A DNA stretch of 64,000 nt from Nonomuraea endophytica. GTDB lineage: Bacteria > Actinomycetota > Actinomycetes > Streptosporangiales > Streptosporangiaceae. The translations under genes and the position numbers were made by a program. The stretch lies in the NCBI RefSeq assembly GCF_014203235.1, contig NZ_JACHIN010000001.1, positions 434,001 through 498,000 of the forward strand. Reading direction: 5' to 3'. The notes under the pieces are model-generated. The model was not told where the DNA came from and ran no database searches. It saw only the letters and a list, made by a program, of their open reading frames with translations. Each line of letters starts with the position of its first letter. Position 1 is the stretch's first letter. This document shows positions 43,759 through 52,934 of this stretch, piece after piece.

Positions 43759-45489
43759 ATGACGGAAGCTCCATCGTACGAGGCCCGGGTCCTGCGCCGC
43801 AGCAGTGAAGGGCGCATCCTGACCGGGGTGTGCGCCGGGCTGGGCAGGCACACGGGGATCGATCCGGTGGTGTTCCGGGTCGGTTTCGGGATCCTGCTGT
43901 TCGGCTCCGGTGTGGGGTTCTTCCTCTACATCGCGGCTTTCATGCTGATGAAGGACACGCGCGGCATGCCCGGCATGATCGAGCACTGGACCCGGCGTGA
44001 CTTCGACGCCGAGGCCGTGCTGGCGATGATGACCGCGGTGCTGGCGTTCGGGCTCGGCATCAACCTGACCACGGTCTGGCTGGCCACGGGCACGCTGGTG
44101 GTCGGTCTGGTGCTGGTCATCTCGCTGCTGACCGCGCATGCCAACGGGGTGGACCTGCTCGCGCTGGCGCGTTCGATGCCGGAACGGCTGAGCCGCAGGC
44201 AGACCGCCTCGCCCCGGCCCACTCCCCCGGTGCCGCCGCCCTACGGCCGCCCGGAGCCGGGCCGGTCGATGGTCGACGTGGCGTTCGCGGCCGAGGCGGC
44301 GGCTCCGCCGTACACGCAGCAGAGGCCTTACACCCCGCAGCGGCCCTACACCCCGCACAACGCGGAACCCGCAGAGAGCGCGCCGACCCGCGAGCAGCCC
44401 GTGCCCCACGAGGACGCCACAACCCGGCACGAGCCCGTGACCAGGCAAGAGTCCGTCACACAAAGCGAGCCTGTCGCACTGGACGAGCCCGTCACCCGCG
44501 AAGACTCTGGCGCGCAACACGAGACCGTCACCCGCGATGACCCGCCCACCCGCGAGGAGCCCGTCCGCTACGGCGAGCCGCTCCCCGAGGAGCCCCGCGA
44601 GCACCGGCCCCCGCGCGTCCACGCGGCGCGGGACAGGCCGCCGACCCGCGAGGAGGCCATGATGCGGGTCGAGGCGATCATGCGCGAGAAGCGCGCGGCC
44701 CGTCAGGCGGGCGGGAGCCCGCGCCCCGCTGAGGGCGTGCCGCGCATCCCGCACCACGAGCCGTTCGCCCCGCACGGCCCCTACCAGCCACTGGACCCGG
44801 CCAAGCGGCCCGGGCACTCTCCCTACGACCCTGCCCTGTACGGCAAGCCGGTCCCGCCGCCGACGAAGAAGAAGCGGCCACGCTCCTTCATCGGCGTGAT
44901 CACCGTGCTCCTGGCACTCATCATTGGAGGGATCCTCGTGGCTGTCCAATCAGGGTCGGCCCAAGGCGTGAACCCGACCACCGTCGGCGCGGCGGTGCTC
45001 ATCACGATCGGCGCCGGACTGCTGGTCGCGGCCTGGTGGGGACGCGGTGCGGGCCTGGTGGCCCTGGGCACGCTGGTAGCGATCGTGATCGCCAGCGGCC
45101 TGATCGTCGGCGGCCTGCCCAACAAGGTCGGCGACTACGACTGGACCCCGCTGACGATGGCGGAGGCCAGCAGGAACTACGACGTGGGCGTGGGCGAAGG
45201 CCGGCTGGACCTGTCCGAGCTGAAGCTGGAGCCGGGCGCGACGGCGGAGTTCAACGCCTCGGTCTCGGTCGGCGAGCTGATGGTGATCGTGCCGCCGTCG
45301 GCGCGGGTGGAGGTGCACGCGACGGCGAAGGTCGGCGACATCACGATCGACCAGTCGCTGCGCGGCGGCGTGGACGTGGAGTTCGACAAGGTGCTGGCTC
45401 CGGAGACGCCGCCGAAGGGCGCGGTCTCGACGATCGTGCTGAACCTGCGCGGCGGGATGGGCGATGTGGAGGTCCGGCGTGCCGCGTGA
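43759..45489 (+). CDS. PspC / LiaF-like envelope-stress membrane protein
   Basis: The 576-residue protein has a PspC domain (VLRRSSEGRILTGVCAGLGRHTGIDPVVFRVGFGI, about 10-70) with membrane helices. A long Pro/Glu-rich cytoplasmic region (about 150-360) contains a degenerate heptad repeat (TRHEPVTRQESVTQSEPV). Three further helices follow, then a C-terminal beta-rich LiaF-like module (GRLDLSELKLEPGATAEFNASVSVGELMV). ATG 43759 has GGAG three bases upstream; ATG 43750 is equally possible. It probably modulates the divergent PspC kinase. Confidence 0.85.
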   Translation: MTEAPSYEARVLRRSSEGRILTGVCAGLGRHTGIDPVVFRVGFGILLFGSGVGFFLYIAAFMLMKDTRGMPGMIEHWTRRDFDAEAVLAMMTAVLAFGLGINLTTVWLATGTLVVGLVLVISLLTAHANGVDLLALARSMPERLSRRQTASPRPTPPVPPPYGRPEPGRSMVDVAFAAEAAAPPYTQQRPYTPQRPYTPHNAEPAESAPTREQPVPHEDATTRHEPVTRQESVTQSEPVALDEPVTREDSGAQHETVTRDDPPTREEPVRYGEPLPEEPREHRPPRVHAARDRPPTREEAMMRVEAIMREKRAARQAGGSPRPAEGVPRIPHHEPFAPHGPYQPLDPAKRPGHSPYDPALYGKPVPPPTKKKRPRSFIGVITVLLALIIGGILVAVQSGSAQGVNPTTVGAAVLITIGAGLLVAAWWGRGAGLVALGTLVAIVIASGLIVGGLPNKVGDYDWTPLTMAEASRNYDVGVGEGRLDLSELKLEPGATAEFNASVSVGELMVIVPPSARVEVHATAKVGDITIDQSLRGGVDVEFDKVLAPETPPKGAVSTIVLNLRGGMGDVEVRRAA

Positions 45490-45682
45490 TGTGGACAAGC
45501 CCCGCCAGTTGCACAGGACCGACTGGATGGCGTTGCTGAGCGGCCTGCTGTTCGTGGTGCTGGGCATTCTGCTGGCGACCGATTCGATCACGGACGCGGC
45601 GGTGCTGGTGGCGCTGATGGTGGTCGGGCTAGGTTTTGCGGGGCTGGTGGCGGTCGTCGCGAGGATCACTCGCCGTAAGTGA
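45479..45682 (+). CDS. Small two-helix membrane protein
   Basis: The 67-residue product (MPRDVDKPRQLHRTDWMALL...) has two hydrophobic helices (LLSGLLFVVLGILLATDS and AAVLVALMVVGLGFAGLVAVVA) and a basic C-terminus RITRRK. GTG 45479 has GGAGG about six bases upstream and overlaps the PspC gene end, so the two are coupled. I recognise no family; a role with the PspC/LiaF-like protein in the membrane is plausible. Confidence 0.75.
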   Translation: MPRDVDKPRQLHRTDWMALLSGLLFVVLGILLATDSITDAAVLVALMVVGLGFAGLVAVVARITRRK

Positions 45683-45751
45683 CCCTTGACCGGTACAAAC
45701 ACCGGCGTACGTTCGGGAGTGTCCGCCTTGCCCCCCTGAGAGGGAGGACGT

Positions 45752-46228
45752 ATGCCCCGAATCGCCATCACCGTCGACGGAATCGCGTACGAGGAGGAAG
45801 TCGAGCCGCGGCTCCTTCTCGTCCATCTGCTGAGAGACCGGCTAGGCAAGACCGGGACCCCGATCGGCTGCGACACCAGCAACTGCGGCGCCTGCACGGT
45901 GCTGCTGGACGGCAAGTCCGTCAAGAGCTGCTCCGTGCTCGCGGTCCAGGCCGACGGGTCCGCGATCACCACCATCGAGGGCCTGGCCGCCAACGGCACG
46001 CTGCACCCCATGCAGCGCGCCTTCCACGAGGAACACGCCCTGCAGTGCGGTTACTGCACGCCCGGCATGGTCATGGCCGCCATCGACATGCTGCGCGACG
46101 ACCCGGAGCCGTCGGAGGAGTCCATCAGGCACGGCCTGGAGGGCAACCTCTGCCGGTGCACCGGCTACTGCAACATCGTCAGAGCGGTACGGCGGGGCGC
46201 GCAGGACATGGCGGTGAAGACGCCATGA
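45752..46228 (+). CDS. CO-dehydrogenase-type small subunit, 2Fe-2S protein (CoxS-like)
   Basis: The 158-residue protein has both iron-sulfur clusters of molybdenum hydroxylase small subunits: GCDTSNCGACTVLLDG in the ferredoxin-like half and CGYCTPGMVMAA with EGNLCRCTGYCNIVRAV in the helical half. It passes electrons from the Mo site to FAD. AGGGAGGACGT precedes ATG 45752. It is coupled to the large subunit by ATGA. The 69-bp gap upstream would hold the operon promoter. Confidence 0.95.
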   Translation: MPRIAITVDGIAYEEEVEPRLLLVHLLRDRLGKTGTPIGCDTSNCGACTVLLDGKSVKSCSVLAVQADGSAITTIEGLAANGTLHPMQRAFHEEHALQCGYCTPGMVMAAIDMLRDDPEPSEESIRHGLEGNLCRCTGYCNIVRAVRRGAQDMAVKTP

Positions 46229-48540
46229 CCGAGGTGGGCACGGCCAGGCGGCGCAAGGAGGACGCGCGCCTGCTCACCGGCCGTACACAGTGGACCGACA
46301 ACATGCAGCTGCCCGGGATGGCCTACGTGGCGTTCCTGCGCAGCCCGATGGCGCACGCGCGGATCACCAGGGTCGACGTGTCCGCGGCCCGCGGCCTGCC
46401 GGGCGTGATCGCCGCCTACGCAGGCGCGGACTTCGCGGAGGAGCAGGGCAGCCTGCCGTGCGCGTGGCCGGTCAGCGAGGACATCGTCATCCCCGACCAT
46501 CCGCCGATGGCGGTGTCCGAGGTGCGCTACGTGGGTGAGGCGGTCGCCTGCGTGGTGGCGACCGACAGGTACAAGGCGGCCGACGCGCTGGACGCGATCG
46601 AGGTCGACTACGAGCCGCTGCCGCCGGTGCTCGACATGAACGACGCGCTGACCGAGGGCAGCCCGAAGGTGCACGAGGCGGGCAACCAGGCGTTCACCTG
46701 GCGGCTTACCCAGGGCGACGTGGACGCGGCGCTGCGGGACGCGCCGGTCCTGATCGACCGCACCTACATCCAGCAGCGGCTGATACCGACCGCGATGGAG
46801 CCGCGGGCGGTCATGGCCACCTCGGACGGCGAGAGCTTCACGTTGTGGAGCGCGACCCAGATCCCGCACGTCCTGCGGCTGATGCTGGCGCTGACGACCG
46901 GCATCCCCGAGCACAAGCTGCGTGTGATCGCCCCCGACGTGGGCGGCGGGTTCGGCTCGAAGCTCCAGGTCACCGCAGAAGAGGTGCTCTGCCTGCTGCT
47001 GACGAGGAAGACCGGCAGGCCGGTCAAGTGGACGGAGTCGCGCTCGGAGGGCAACCTGACCGTGCACCACGGCCGCGACCAGATCCAGCACGTCACGCTG
47101 GCGGCCGAGGCCGACGGGCGCATCCGCGGGCTGCGGGTGGAGCTGCTGGCCGACATGGGCGCCTACCTGATGCTGGTGACGCCGGGCGTGCCGATCCTGG
47201 GCGCGTTCATGTTCAACGGCATCTACAAGATGGACGCCTACGACTTCAACTGCACCGGCGTCTTCACCACGAAGATGCCGACCGACGCCTACCGGGGCGC
47301 GGGGCGGCCGGAGGCCACGTACGCCATCGAGCGGGTCATGGACGAGCTGGCCGCCGAGCTCAACCTGGATCCGATCGAGGTGCGCCGGCGCAACTGGATC
47401 AGGCACGAGGAGTTCCCGTACACCACGGTGGCGGGGCTGACCTACGACTCGGGCAACTACGAGGCGGCCACGGACAAGGCGTTGTCCCTGTTCGGATACG
47501 ACAAGTTGCGGGCGGAACAGGGCGATCGGCGCGACCGGGGCGATCCGGTGCAGTTGGGGATCGGTGTCTCGACGTACACGGAGATGTGCGGTCTGGCGCC
47601 CAGCCGGGTGCTCGGCAGCCTGTCGTACGGGGCCGGAGGCTGGGAGCACGGTTCGGTGCGCATGCTGCCCACGGGCAAGGTCGAGGTGGTCACCGGCTCG
47701 TCGCCGCACGGCCAGGGGCATGAGACCGCGTGGAGCCAGATCGTGGCCGACGCGCTCGGCGTGCCGTTCGACGACGTCTCGGTCATTCACGGCGACACCG
47801 CGATCTCGCACAAGGGCATGGACACCTACGGCTCGCGCTCGCTGGTCGTCGGCGGCGTGGCCGTGCTGGCGGCGTGCGAGAAGGTCAAGGAGAAGGCCAG
47901 GAAGATCGCGGCGCACGTGCTGGAGTGCGCGCCGGACGACGTCGAGTTCAGCGAGGGCACGTTCAGGGTGCGCGGCACGGACAGCGGCAAGACCATCCAG
48001 GAGCTGTCGCTGGCCACGTTCGCCGCCCACGACCTGCCCGACGGCGTGGAGGCGAGGCTGGACGCGGACGCCACCGTGGACCCGGACAACTTCTCCTTCC
48101 CGCACGGCACCCACCTGTGCGCGGTCGAGGTGGACACCGAGACCGGCATGACGAAGATCCGCTCCTACGTGGCCGTGGACGACGTCGGCAAGGTGGTCAA
48201 CCCGCTGATCGTCGAGGGCCAGGTGCACGGCGGCATCGCGCAGGGCGTGGGGCAGGCGCTCTACGAGGAGGCCGTCTACGACGCCGAGGGCAACCTGCTG
48301 ACCTCGACGATGGCCGACTACCTGGTGCCGTCGGCGGCGGACCTGCCGGCGTTCGTCACCGACCGCACGGAGACGCCGGCCACGTCCAACCCGCTCGGGG
48401 TGAAGGGTGTCGGCGAGGCCGGCACGATCGCCTCCACGCCGGCCGTCGTCAACGCCATCGTGGACGCGCTGCGCCCGCGCGGCGTCCACGACGTCCAGAT
48501 GCCCTGCACGCCCGAGCGAATCTGGAGGGCACTGTCATGA
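46225..48540 (+). CDS. Molybdopterin-binding large subunit, form-II CoxL-like
   Basis: The 771-residue protein belongs to the xanthine-oxidase family: RRKEDARLLTGRTQWTDN, VAPDVGGGFGSK (MCD contact), GQGHETAWSQIVADALG and GVKGVGEAGTI containing the catalytic Glu. The active-site loop reads AYRGAGR at residues 355-361, typical of form-II enzymes; form-I aerobic CO dehydrogenases carry AYRCSFR. The true substrate is therefore probably an aromatic or N-heterocyclic compound or aldehyde, with CO oxidation unlikely. The operon order is S-L-M, followed by a CoxG-like protein. Confidence 0.93.
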   Translation: MTEVGTARRRKEDARLLTGRTQWTDNMQLPGMAYVAFLRSPMAHARITRVDVSAARGLPGVIAAYAGADFAEEQGSLPCAWPVSEDIVIPDHPPMAVSEVRYVGEAVACVVATDRYKAADALDAIEVDYEPLPPVLDMNDALTEGSPKVHEAGNQAFTWRLTQGDVDAALRDAPVLIDRTYIQQRLIPTAMEPRAVMATSDGESFTLWSATQIPHVLRLMLALTTGIPEHKLRVIAPDVGGGFGSKLQVTAEEVLCLLLTRKTGRPVKWTESRSEGNLTVHHGRDQIQHVTLAAEADGRIRGLRVELLADMGAYLMLVTPGVPILGAFMFNGIYKMDAYDFNCTGVFTTKMPTDAYRGAGRPEATYAIERVMDELAAELNLDPIEVRRRNWIRHEEFPYTTVAGLTYDSGNYEAATDKALSLFGYDKLRAEQGDRRDRGDPVQLGIGVSTYTEMCGLAPSRVLGSLSYGAGGWEHGSVRMLPTGKVEVVTGSSPHGQGHETAWSQIVADALGVPFDDVSVIHGDTAISHKGMDTYGSRSLVVGGVAVLAACEKVKEKARKIAAHVLECAPDDVEFSEGTFRVRGTDSGKTIQELSLATFAAHDLPDGVEARLDADATVDPDNFSFPHGTHLCAVEVDTETGMTKIRSYVAVDDVGKVVNPLIVEGQVHGGIAQGVGQALYEEAVYDAEGNLLTSTMADYLVPSAADLPAFVTDRTETPATSNPLGVKGVGEAGTIASTPAVVNAIVDALRPRGVHDVQMPCTPERIWRALS

Positions 48541-49391
48541 TCCCCGCGCAGTTCGACTACCTGCGCCCGGCGACGCTGGAGGAGGCCTGCCAGGCGCTGG
48601 CCGCGGACGACGAGGCGAAGGTGCTGGCCGGCGGGCAGTCGCTGCTGCCGCTGCTGCGCCTTCGCCTGGCCTACCCGACCACGCTCGTGGACATCGGCCG
48701 CCTGCCCGGCCTCACGGGCGTGCACGACCGCGGCGATCACGTCTTCATCGGCGCGCTCGCGACGCACGACGAGGTCCTGCGCTCGCCCGTGGTCCGCGCG
48801 GGCTGCCCGCTGGTGGCGCTGGCCGCCGCCACGGTCGCCGATCCCGCGGTACGGCACCGCGGCACCTTCGGCGGCTCCCTGGCCCACGCCGACCCGGCGG
48901 GTGACCTGCCCGCCGTGGTCCTGGCGCTGGACGGCGTCCTGGTGGCCAGGTCGGCGGAGGGCGAGCGGGAGATAGCCGCGGCCGACTTCTTCGCCGACTA
49001 CCTGGAGACCACTCTGGAGGCCGGCGAGATCCTGGTCGGCGTCAAGATCCCCAAGCTGGCCGGCGAGTGGGGCTTCCACTACGAGAAGTTCCGCCGCACC
49101 GTGCAGGCGTGGGCGATCGTCGGCGTGGCCGTGGCCGTGCGGCGCTCCAACGGCTCGATCCAGGAGGCCAGGATCGGCCTGAGCAACATGGGCACGACCC
49201 CGTTGCGCGCCCGCGCCGCGGAGAGCGCTCTGCAGGGCGTGGAGCTCGGCGAGGCCGTACGGCAGGCCTGCGAGGAGGCGTCGGCCGACACCGCGCCGCC
49301 GGCCGACCTGCACGCGCAGCCGGACTACCGACGGCACCTGGCCAGGGTCCTGACCCATCGCGCGGTCAGGACGGCGGCGGGAACTCCGTAG
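48537..49391 (+). CDS. FAD-binding subunit of Mo-hydroxylase (CoxM-like)
   Basis: The 284-residue protein has the FAD-site motif VLAGGQSLLPLLRLRLAYPTTLVDIGRL, a second site AAATVADPAVRHRGTFGGSLAHADPAGDLP and the C-terminal CO_deh_flav_C domain (WGFHYEKFRRTVQAWAIVGVAVAV). It transfers electrons from the 2Fe-2S subunit to an external acceptor. It starts within the stop of the large subunit (ATGA) and completes the enzyme. Residues match the form-II class as well. Confidence 0.94.
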   Translation: MIPAQFDYLRPATLEEACQALAADDEAKVLAGGQSLLPLLRLRLAYPTTLVDIGRLPGLTGVHDRGDHVFIGALATHDEVLRSPVVRAGCPLVALAAATVADPAVRHRGTFGGSLAHADPAGDLPAVVLALDGVLVARSAEGEREIAAADFFADYLETTLEAGEILVGVKIPKLAGEWGFHYEKFRRTVQAWAIVGVAVAVRRSNGSIQEARIGLSNMGTTPLRARAAESALQGVELGEAVRQACEEASADTAPPADLHAQPDYRRHLARVLTHRAVRTAAGTP

Positions 49392-49398
49392 GCCCGTC

Positions 49399-49427
49399 GG
49401 GGGCGCCCCTTCCGGGGTGCCCCCTTT
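49399..49427 (+). terminator. Hairpin between CoxM-like and CoxG-like genes
   Basis: GGGGGCGCCCC (49399-49409) and GGGGTGCCCCC (49414-49424) form an 11-bp stem with one G-T wobble around TTCC, followed by TTT. It starts 8 bp after the CoxM-like stop and could end or attenuate transcription before coxG, which has its own ribosome site. Confidence 0.65.
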
Positions 49428-49457
49428 CCGGCGTAATGTCGCAAACAGGAGGCGTCG

Positions 49458-50162
49458 ATGGCGATGCGGTTCGAGCACGAGTTCACGGTTCCGGTCCCGG
49501 TGGAGCAGGCTTGGGCGGTGCTTCTCGACGTCGAACGGGTCGCGCCCTGCCTGCCCGGCGCGGCGCTCGACATCGTCGAGGGCGACGAGTTCACCGGCAG
49601 GATGAAGGTGAAGGTCGGCCCGATCACCGTGACCTACCGGGGCGCGGCCCGCTTCGAGGACGTCGACAAGGACGCCCACACGCTCACGATCAAGGCGTCG
49701 GGCAAGGAGGCGAGGGGCTCGGGCACCGCCTCAGCCACGGTCGTCGCCAAGCTGACCCCGGCGGGCCCGTCGAGCGCGGTGAGCGTGGAGACGACGTTCA
49801 ACGTGACGGGGCGGCCGGCGCAGTTCGGCAAGGGCGTGATGGCCGAGGTCGGGGCGAAGCTGATCGACCGGTTCGCGGCCAATCTGGCGGAGCTGCTGGC
49901 CGAGTCGGGGACGGAGGCGGCAGCCGTACCGGGGAGTGGCTCGCACGACGACGAGGAGCGGCACCTGAGCGCGGTCCCCGACCCGGCGGTCGCCGACACG
50001 CACCCGACCGGGACGCTGCGCACCTCGCGCACGGCCGACGAGGAGGCGCTGGACCTTCTGGAGGTCGCCGGCGCGCCGCTGCTGAAGCGGGTCGCGCCGC
50101 TGGTGGGCGGGGTGGCGCTGGTGGCGCTGATCATCTGGCTGATCAGGCGTTTTTTGCGGTAG
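49458..50162 (+). CDS. CoxG-like SRPBCC protein with C-terminal membrane anchor
   Basis: The 234-residue protein has an SRPBCC/CoxG domain (FEHEFTVPVPVEQAWAVLLDVERVAPCLPGA, GRMKVKVGPITVTYRG, FNVTGRPAQFGKGVM) to about residue 150, then a polar linker and a terminal helix (VAPLVGGVALVALIIWLIRRFLR). CoxG proteins help recruit the Mo-hydroxylase to the membrane, and some bind quinones. ATG 49458 follows AGGAGG closely. It fits as the membrane tether of the upstream enzyme. Confidence 0.9.
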   Translation: MAMRFEHEFTVPVPVEQAWAVLLDVERVAPCLPGAALDIVEGDEFTGRMKVKVGPITVTYRGAARFEDVDKDAHTLTIKASGKEARGSGTASATVVAKLTPAGPSSAVSVETTFNVTGRPAQFGKGVMAEVGAKLIDRFAANLAELLAESGTEAAAVPGSGSHDDEERHLSAVPDPAVADTHPTGTLRTSRTADEEALDLLEVAGAPLLKRVAPLVGGVALVALIIWLIRRFLR

Positions 50163-50264
50163 TTAAGGCGAGATCAGCGGTAAAAACACCATCAAGTCCG
50201 GACACATCACCCGAAGAGGGGGAATGCCTGAACCCGAGTGTTCGACTTCTCGGGGGAGATGGGC

Positions 50265-52934
50265 ATGCCGGACTGCACCGTTGTCATCATCACCTTCAAC
50301 GATGCCGAGCGGGTGCCCAGGGCCGTGCGCTCCGTACTCAGGCAGACCCTGCGCGACATCGAAGTGATCGTCGTCGACGACGCCAGCACCGACGGGACCG
50401 CCCGCGCCATGGGCGCCTTCGAGCGCGCCGACCCCCGGGTCCGCTACCTGCGGCGCGAGATCAACAGCGGCGGCTGCGGGGCCCCGCGCAACGACGGCAT
50501 CGACGCCGCCTCCGCCCCGTACATCATGTTCCTGGACAGCGACGACGAGCTGCCCAGGCACGCCTGCAAAAGCCTGCTGACCGAGATCGAACGCACCGGG
50601 GCCGACTTCGTCTCCGGCCAGATCTCCCGCTACTACGAGCCCAGCGGGCGGCTGGAACGCTACTACCCGCGCCTGTTCGCCCGCCGCCGGATCGTGAACG
50701 GCATCGCCGAGGACCCCGAGCTGTTCCTCGACTCCTTCAGCACCAACAAGCTCTACGACGTCACGTTCCTGCGCCGCAACGCGCTGCGCTTCCCCGAGGA
50801 CATCCACTACGAGGACCACGTCTTCGCCACCGAGCTCTACGCGACCTCGCGGCGCTTCGCGGTCGTCCCCTGGGTGATCTACCACTGGCACCGCGCGGCC
50901 GAACCCACGTCGATCTCCCTGAGCATCAAGGAGATGGACAACGTACGGCACCGCATGATCGCCGCCCAGCGCAGCGACAAGATCCTGCGCGACCACGGGC
51001 GCGAGGACCTGCTCCCCGAGCGCCAGCACCGCTTCCTCCGCCAGGACCTGCGCGTCTACCTCAACCCGCTGCCCGCCCGCGACCTGGTGTGGGTCAAGGA
51101 GTTCGCCGCGGTCGTCCGCCCCTACCTGGCGACGATCCCGCACGAGGTCATCGACCGGATGGAGCCGATGGCCCGGGTCTGCTGCCACCTGATCCTCGAC
51201 GACCGCATCGACGACCTGCGGGTCGCGGTCCGCTCCCTCACCGGCGCCGCCGCCCCGCCGCGCGCCGCGATCCGGCACGAGGGCCGCACCTACTGGGGCA
51301 CCACGCTCACCCCGGGCATGGACATCACCCGCCTGCGCCTGGCCGAACTGCCCTTCAGCGCCGCGCGGCTACGCCACGAGGTCACCGAGATCGCCGCGGA
51401 CGCCGGCCGGGTCGCGATGACCGTCCACACCTACGACCCTTTCGGCGCGCTGCCCACCGAATGGAGCGCGTTCCTGACCTACGGCGGGCACCGCTTCCCC
51501 ATCCACCCGCACCCCAGCGGCGACGGCTACGTCAGCGAGATCATCTTCACCCCCGAGGGCAAGGGCGACCCGCGCATCGGCTTCACCCGCGAGCGCGACG
51601 GCCACACCACCGCCGACCGGCTGCTGGTCGACCCGAACCTGGAGCCGATCCCGCTCAACGGCTTCACCGTCCAGGCCGCGGGCTCGTCCGCCTTTCTGCG
51701 CATCACCGCCCCGTCGATCCGGCGCAGGCTGGCCGGCAAGATCAAACGCGAGGTCCTGGCCCGGGTGAGCACCCCGGCCATGAAGCTGCGCGTCTACAAG
51801 GCGCTGATCAAGGTCGTGCCGCGGCGCAAGGACCTGGCGCTCTTCGAGTCCGACTGCGGCAAGGGCTACACCGGCTCCCCGCGCGCCATCTACGAGGAGC
51901 TGCGCCGCCGGGAGCTGCCGATCGGGGTGATCTGGTCGGTGGCCCGCGGCAGGAAGAACTTCCCCGAGGACGCCGGCCTGGTCCGCCGGATGAGCTGGCG
52001 GCACATCTGGACCATGGCCCGCGCGGGCATCTGGGTCGACAGCCACGGCTTCCCCCTCGACTACCCCAAGCCGCGCGGCACCCGCTACCTGCAGACCTGG
52101 CACGGCCAGGGCATCAAGTCGATCGGCTTCGACGCGCCCGACCTGCGCGCCGACTTCGCCGGCCCGCGCGAGCAGTGGCGGGCCGCCGTCGCCCGCTGGG
52201 ACGCGCTGATCGCGCCGAGCGAGGAGTTCACGCGGGTCTTCGTCCCGTCCAACGGCTACACCGGCCCGCTCTACCGGTACGGCACGCCCCGCTGCGACGC
52301 CCTGGTCCGCGGCGAACCGGTGCCCAGAGTGTGGGAGGAGCTCGAACTACCCCCGGAAAAGAAGATCCTCCTCTACGCCCCGACCTACCGCGACACCGCC
52401 AAGAACAGCGGCAGATCCGTCCGCGTCGACCTGGAGACGATGGCCGAAGAGCTGGCCGACGACTGGGTGATGATCCTGCGCACCCACCCGGTGGAGCGCT
52501 ACCACGTCCCCCAGCACGTACGCCACTTCGTCCGCCCGGCCGGCGCCTACCCGGAGATCAACGACCTGATGCTGGCCTCCGACGCGCTGCTGACCGACTA
52601 CTCCTCCGTGATGTGCGACTACGCGGTGACCGGCCGGCCGATGCTGTTCTACATCGACGACTGGGACGAGTACCGCCTGGCCGAGCGCGGCGTCTACCAC
52701 GACCTGCCGTCGATCGCCCCCGGGCCCTGCCTGACCAGCACCGAGGACGTCATCACCTGCCTTCGGGCGCTGCCGGCCGTACACACGTCGTTCGCGGAGA
52801 AGTACGCGGCCTTCCGCGAGCTGTGGTGCGCCGACGAGCGGGGCAACGCCTCGGCCCGGGTCGTGCAGGACTTCTTCGCGGTGCCGCTGGAACAGCCCGT
52901 CACCGACCGCTCCGTGGTCTGGGGGACGCGGTGA
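50265..52934 (+). CDS. GT2-TagF fusion, wall-polymer synthase
   Basis: The 889-residue protein joins a GT2 glycosyltransferase (CTVVIITFNDAERVPRAVRSVL; DSDDELPRH metal motif) to a CDP-glycerol glycerophosphotransferase (TagB/TagF) domain from about residue 500. The TagF part has LQTWHGQGIKSIGFD (His613), LYAPTYRD, ILRTHPVE (His741) and LTDYSSVMCDYAVTGRPML. It would add a sugar and a polyol-phosphate to a teichoic-acid-type chain at the inner membrane face. GGGGGAG is six bases before ATG 50265; the GTG at 50238 would add nine residues. It is coupled to the GT4 gene (GTGA). Confidence 0.9.
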   Translation: MPDCTVVIITFNDAERVPRAVRSVLRQTLRDIEVIVVDDASTDGTARAMGAFERADPRVRYLRREINSGGCGAPRNDGIDAASAPYIMFLDSDDELPRHACKSLLTEIERTGADFVSGQISRYYEPSGRLERYYPRLFARRRIVNGIAEDPELFLDSFSTNKLYDVTFLRRNALRFPEDIHYEDHVFATELYATSRRFAVVPWVIYHWHRAAEPTSISLSIKEMDNVRHRMIAAQRSDKILRDHGREDLLPERQHRFLRQDLRVYLNPLPARDLVWVKEFAAVVRPYLATIPHEVIDRMEPMARVCCHLILDDRIDDLRVAVRSLTGAAAPPRAAIRHEGRTYWGTTLTPGMDITRLRLAELPFSAARLRHEVTEIAADAGRVAMTVHTYDPFGALPTEWSAFLTYGGHRFPIHPHPSGDGYVSEIIFTPEGKGDPRIGFTRERDGHTTADRLLVDPNLEPIPLNGFTVQAAGSSAFLRITAPSIRRRLAGKIKREVLARVSTPAMKLRVYKALIKVVPRRKDLALFESDCGKGYTGSPRAIYEELRRRELPIGVIWSVARGRKNFPEDAGLVRRMSWRHIWTMARAGIWVDSHGFPLDYPKPRGTRYLQTWHGQGIKSIGFDAPDLRADFAGPREQWRAAVARWDALIAPSEEFTRVFVPSNGYTGPLYRYGTPRCDALVRGEPVPRVWEELELPPEKKILLYAPTYRDTAKNSGRSVRVDLETMAEELADDWVMILRTHPVERYHVPQHVRHFVRPAGAYPEINDLMLASDALLTDYSSVMCDYAVTGRPMLFYIDDWDEYRLAERGVYHDLPSIAPGPCLTSTEDVITCLRALPAVHTSFAEKYAAFRELWCADERGNASARVVQDFFAVPLEQPVTDRSVVWGTR

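Noticed and set aside
50224..50400. Short upstream frame before the GT2-TagF gene with a good ribosome site
   Set aside because: The ATG at 50224 gives a short Arg/Ser/Pro-rich peptide overlapping the real start in another frame. No evidence for a functional leader peptide.
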